Shown: one piece after another, positions 59,927 through 64,000 of the stretch
How the letters are laid out: each line of letters opens with the position of its first letter
Numbering within the stretch: position 1 is the first letter of the stretch
NCBI RefSeq assembly: GCF_014529535.1
Contig: NW_023503409.1
Location: 6,324,390-6,388,389, forward strand
DNA from: Bradysia coprophila
Lineage: Eukaryota; Arthropoda; Insecta; Diptera; Sciaridae
Reading direction: 5' to 3'
Length of the DNA: 64,000 nucleotides
Translations under genes and position numbers: made by a program
Notes under the pieces: generated by a model
Database searches by the model: none
Seen by the model: the letters and a program-made list of their open reading frames with translations, nothing else
Told to the model about the DNA's origin: nothing

Positions 59927-60830
59927 TACTATTTTTATTGCGTCGGTCCTATAGTAATATAAAGCTAAATTTTAAATTTCTATGAAAATTTGAACCGTGT
60001 ATACCATTTGGCTGATGACGTATTATAGAAAACGATCAGAACTTAATTACTTCTTTCAAGAATGTTTATGACATTTCTTCGTTTGCTTTTTTCTTCTTTT
60101 TAATTTCTTGACGTCTTTTAAATGTGAACGAGTGAACATGTTAGTTGAAGAAAGAAAAAATTGAAATGAAATGGTTGATAGGAACATCATCTAACAAAAT
60201 ACAAAACGTAAGTATTACACAAAAATATAAAATTTCGTTTAACAAAATTCGTGCAGCAAATCTAATATTTTTGCTGTAGAGTTTGTCTCGGAACGATGTA
60301 ACGTTACGACTTTCATACAAAACCAAACCAAATTTCACTTTAAACTTTTTTGTCGGTTTTGCCTTCGTCTTCTTGTCGACTGTGTGTGTGTATATCCTTT
60401 TTGTAGTCTGTTTCAATTCTTAAGATTTGTTTTTATGTGCGCTTAAAGTCTTTGAAGAGGATCCATAAATGGGAATTTAATTATATGTTGAATATGTTAC
60501 ATACATTGAACTTACAGCTTATTCGAATTGATGGCGTAACAAGTTCATGCAAAAGTAGCAATTTATCGAAGCAAGAATGTGCCATTAAAGTGTCGTTAAT
60601 TTGGTGACAATTATGTACACTTGAGCTAAATTTTCTTACAAAAAGTTTTGTCAACTTTCTGGGAGTATACGGATTACGAAGATATGGTACTCTTCAGTTA
60701 ATTACATTTTTCGACTTTCGAAATTAGCATCATTAGAGACGAGGTAATGAAACGTTTGTTGTGGCTGCAAATCTGAAACCAATTTTTAATTTACTATTCA
60801 AAACAGAATTTAATTGGAACTTTGTGATAT
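59927..60830. other. Intergenic, no gene seen
   Basis: AT-rich with only short spurious ORFs. Confidence 0.45.
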
Positions 60831-61876
60831 ACAGTCGAAGAAATTTAGTTTTCGGGTTTTCCAAAGGTATTAATCTTATTTAACCCACACTTTATCCCAC
60901 AACAATGGAATCCACAAATTTAAATTTAGTTAACACAGCGGTCACAATGACGGCGCTGCAGTCACGATTTCAAAATGTGATATAGGGTGGATAAACTAAA
61001 TTTTGGTTTTAGCTACATTTTCGCTTGGTTTTTAATTATTACATTAGGCTTCTAAATTAAGAATATCTTTATGCAATATAAAACGTTTGAGTTTGAAAAA
61101 AGAGGTTTTGTATCAGTGAACAATATAGGAAAACGTTCAGTACGTCTCAACAAACAAAAGAACGTAAAACATATTTGTACATTTAGCCACCCTACGTCCG
61201 TCATAGCTTCTATTGTCTTCAAAAACATATTGTGCGCTTGTCATGATATGTATCAGAAGTTTGTTTATTTATGTGTCTCATCTAAAATGCTCGCCAGCAA
61301 AATTTTGATCATTAAATTCAACGACAAAATTGATCTAAATGTTACAATATTCACAATTATTCACAATTCACAATCAATTTTGCCGTTGAATTTAATGATC
61401 AAAATTTTGCTGGCCAGCATTTTAGATGAGACACATAAATAAACAAACTTCTGATACATATCATGACAAGCACACAATATGTTTTTGAAGACAATAGAAG
61501 CTATGACGGATGTAGGGTGGCTAAATGTACAAATATGTTTTACGTTCTTTTGTTTGTTGAGACGTACTGAACGTTTTCCTATATTGTTCACTGATACAAA
61601 ACCTCTTTTTTCAAACTCAAACGTTTTATATTGCATAAAGATATTCTTAATTTAGAAGCCTAATGTAATAATTAAAAACCAAGAGAAAATGTAACCAAAA
61701 CCAAAATTTAGTTTATCCACCCTATATCACATTTTGAAATCGTGACTGCAGCGCCGTCATTGTGACCGCTGTGTTAACTAAATTTAAATTTGTGGATTCC
61801 ATTGTTGTGGGATAAAGTGTGGGTTAAATAAGATTAATACCTTTGGAAAACCCGAAAACTAAATTTCTTCGACTGT
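60831..61876. mobile_element. Long palindromic element (1.05 kb) bounded by TA
   Basis: Two arms of about 500 bp (left 60832 to about 61336, right about 61372 to 61875) are near-identical inverses around a loop of about 35 bp. Ends read TA-CAGTCGAAGAAATTTAG and its inverse CGACTG-TA, so the flanking TA fits a Tc1/mariner-type target duplication. The same short ORF appears in both arms on opposite strands. It looks non-autonomous. Confidence 0.87.
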
Positions 61877-63361
61877 ACAATATGCATGGTCCGTATGCTG
61901 CTTTTAGAATGCAAAATTTAATATGAGACGTAACTAGGAGACCACTGCAATCGGCTTGAATTTGTGTACATTAATCATCTGCAAATAGTGGAAGATATCG
62001 ATATCATTGAGCCAAATTGCTATTTTAAAATGAAAAACATTTTCTTTATGATTTTCTATGAATTAACATCCACTTCAATCACATAACAAATATAATTCTG
62101 AGGAGAATTTTCTCGTCAAGTACTTAATTTCACTATCGACATCATCGTTCCGAAATCAATTCCCTCCTTTTTTGACAACAACTTAACTCAACTCAACATT
62201 GTTCTGGTTAACATTCCGTTTGAATAGAAATCGGAACCAAACCCGACGATTTAAATTCATTTCACCTCACAATATGTGATTGTAATAGAAGGATTTGAAT
62301 GATTCTTGGAATTCGGAATTGGATATTGAAGGCATATAATGCCGATATTGAAAGTAATATTCCATTTTAGATGAATCGAAAATATTGTTGAGATTAATGA
62401 TGCATGTTCTGGAGTGGGTACGATATGTGTATGAATTAAGGAAAATTTGATTATTCGATATGACTTGAAACGAAGTTTTTTTTCAGTTACGAAAGCTTCA
62501 AAAGAAACGTAATTTTAATGACATGCTTGAGGACATGAGATGTGTAACAAATTTCTGAAGTCGGCTTAATATACTCACCCTATCCTCCCCCTCATTCGGT
62601 ATATAAAAAATGTGTTGGTAAACCTACCAAGTATAATGTTTTCAAATTCGCGTTCATGGTTTCGAATCATACATCACCGGCACTTATTTTCTAATTATTC
62701 AACGCAAATTAAGATTGACAAGTGTAGCAATTCAAAAGAAATGTACTCATCACATTTCCAAACATCGAATCGAATTTCATTTTTACCAACATGCACGGCA
62801 ACATTATATGGCTCTACCGGCTTTTCACATAATTCAATTATTTCCGTATTCAGCGCTACAGTCAACTGCTACTTGTGTATAAACGCAAAGGCTCCACTTC
62901 TACTCTGTTAAAAGCATTTACCTGATACAACATACACATCGGATATTGTTGTGCATTTAATAGTTTGTTATTTACACCGATAAAATACAATTACTATCAC
63001 CCGGTTGTAGCGTGCTCATTACATGTAATTTATCCGGTCCGTTAAAAGTTCATTAGGTTAATAACATGATATTAGTACTTATATTTCAGCTGTGTGTAGG
63101 AAATAAATATTGATTATCCTCATTGTACGTTACATTAGGGTGTGTCAATTTATTTTTAAATGGACGATTGGTATGTATATACATACGTACGTGGCACAAC
63201 TCTTCTTTACTTAATTTTGACGTCCTAAGTTACGCCCAACAATGATTGTTATACAACTGAAACCTTAGCACAATTAGGAGAATGATAAATAGAAATAATT
63301 TCGTCTACGTTTTTCATATTCGATAAACTAACATATCGATAATCGATTAACGGTTATTAGT
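61877..63361. other. Intergenic, no gene seen
   Basis: AT-rich. The 99-codon ORF at 62612 lacks a recognisable domain or splice partner. Confidence 0.45.
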
Positions 63362-63369
63362 ATAACAAG

Positions 63370-63972
63370 CAAGGGGGAAACTACTGGCCAAAACGGTGGC
63401 AAATCAATTCCTAATTACCGGATTAATTCCGTTTTGGCGGATTTGCACTTTATTTCCAATAAATCCTTTTAATTTCTGATAATTCCACCGTGGAATTTCC
63501 ACGATATTTTCTGTTACTATCCAATTCATTGTCCAAATTTTAGAAACAATTATCTAAAATATTTCTTTACTTTTCTTCATTTCGATAATTTTTTAAGATT
63601 TCAAATTTAGAGAAAACGAACGAAAATCGTTGAAATTACTGCACGGGAATTGAAGGAAACGATAGGAATTGATGGAATTGATATTAACAAGGAATTGATG
63701 ATTCCAAGAAATTGAACATAAATGAAAGGAAGCAATAAGCGAATGAACTGTGTTCGACAAACCGTATAGCTAAGACCGGAAACCGGTCATTCTTTTTTGC
63801 ATTCATTTAGTTCTTTCTTTCAGTATACTTATCCGTATTTCCTTTCATTTACGTTCATTTTCTCGTATTTCCAAGCAATTCCTTGTAATTCCTTGAATTC
63901 CTCTTAATTATCGGATGCTACGGAAATTCCTTCAAGGGTTTTTAATCAATTACCAGAGTAGCTTCCCCCTCG
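63370..63972. mobile_element. Non-autonomous transposon (603 bp) with 8-bp TSD
   Basis: Starts CAAGGGGGAAACTACT and ends with the near inverse AGTAGCTTCCCCCTCG. Direct repeats ATAACAAG flank it (63362-63369 and 63973-63980). The interior is dominated by GGAATT / AATTCC-type short motifs, purine-rich in the middle and pyrimidine-rich to the right. The 8-bp duplication suits the hAT or P group. Confidence 0.8.
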
Positions 63973-64000
63973 ATAACAAGTGATGTACGCAGGGCCTATT

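Noticed and set aside
61071..61636. Identical ORFs of 91-123 codons on both strands
   Set aside because: Product of the palindromic element; no domain, and the reading continues through the hairpin loop.
62612..62911. 99-codon ORF near the right end
   Set aside because: No recognisable domain, no splice partners and base composition like the flanking non-coding DNA.

Overview
The window looks like a piece of a dipteran insect nuclear genome. It is AT-rich, has short introns of about 60 bp with GT..AG ends and long non-coding stretches, and its clearest genes are insect types: the muscle titin Sallimus, a BTB-psq transcription factor and a painless/pyrexia-type TRPA channel. I cannot fix the species. 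Exon joins below were made by hand from splice signals and reading phase.

Layout. (1) 40-11125, + strand: the 3' part of sallimus (sls), giving about 3224 residues: a giant PEVK exon, an SH3 domain, eleven Ig domains, five FN3 domains and a short basic tail. The 5' part lies outside the window. (2) 14977-25868, + strand: a BTB/POZ gene with four shared exons and two alternative 3' ends, one coding a pipsqueak-type helix-turn-helix (about 640 aa in total), the other a piggyBac-type zinc ribbon (about 633 aa). (3) 32021-33062, - strand: the complete five-exon gene for the 30-kDa subunit of mitochondrial complex I (ND-30/NDUFS3). (4) 37583-39013 and 41061-42742, + strand: two paralogous secreted or GPI-anchored leucine-rich-repeat proteins, each with a tiny first coding exon. 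A duplicated upstream block between them contains an inverted GATA pair. (5) 47410-47503, + strand: probably the first coding exon of a gene continuing elsewhere. (6) 54491-56089, - strand: a TRPA-type channel whose complete gene model has no ankyrin repeats. (7) 57967-58224, + strand: a doubtful small two-exon ORF.

Between the genes is a dense layer of non-autonomous DNA transposons, many with readable terminal inverted repeats (TIRs) and some with target-site duplications (TSDs). They include a 2.0-kb hAT-like element with an 8-bp TSD and a nested MITE, a 1.0-kb foldback with nested insertions, a 1.05-kb near-perfect palindrome bounded by TA, inverted and tandem repeats at 51.7-54.1 kb, and several small MITE families present in two or more copies.

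The genes do not form one pathway: a sarcomere protein, a chromatin/transcription factor, a respiratory-chain subunit, extracellular LRR proteins and a sensory-type channel. The strongest leads are the ankyrin-less TRPA channel, the BTB gene whose splice choice swaps one DNA-binding module for a transposase-derived one, and the LRR promoter block that also survives as a gene-less copy.
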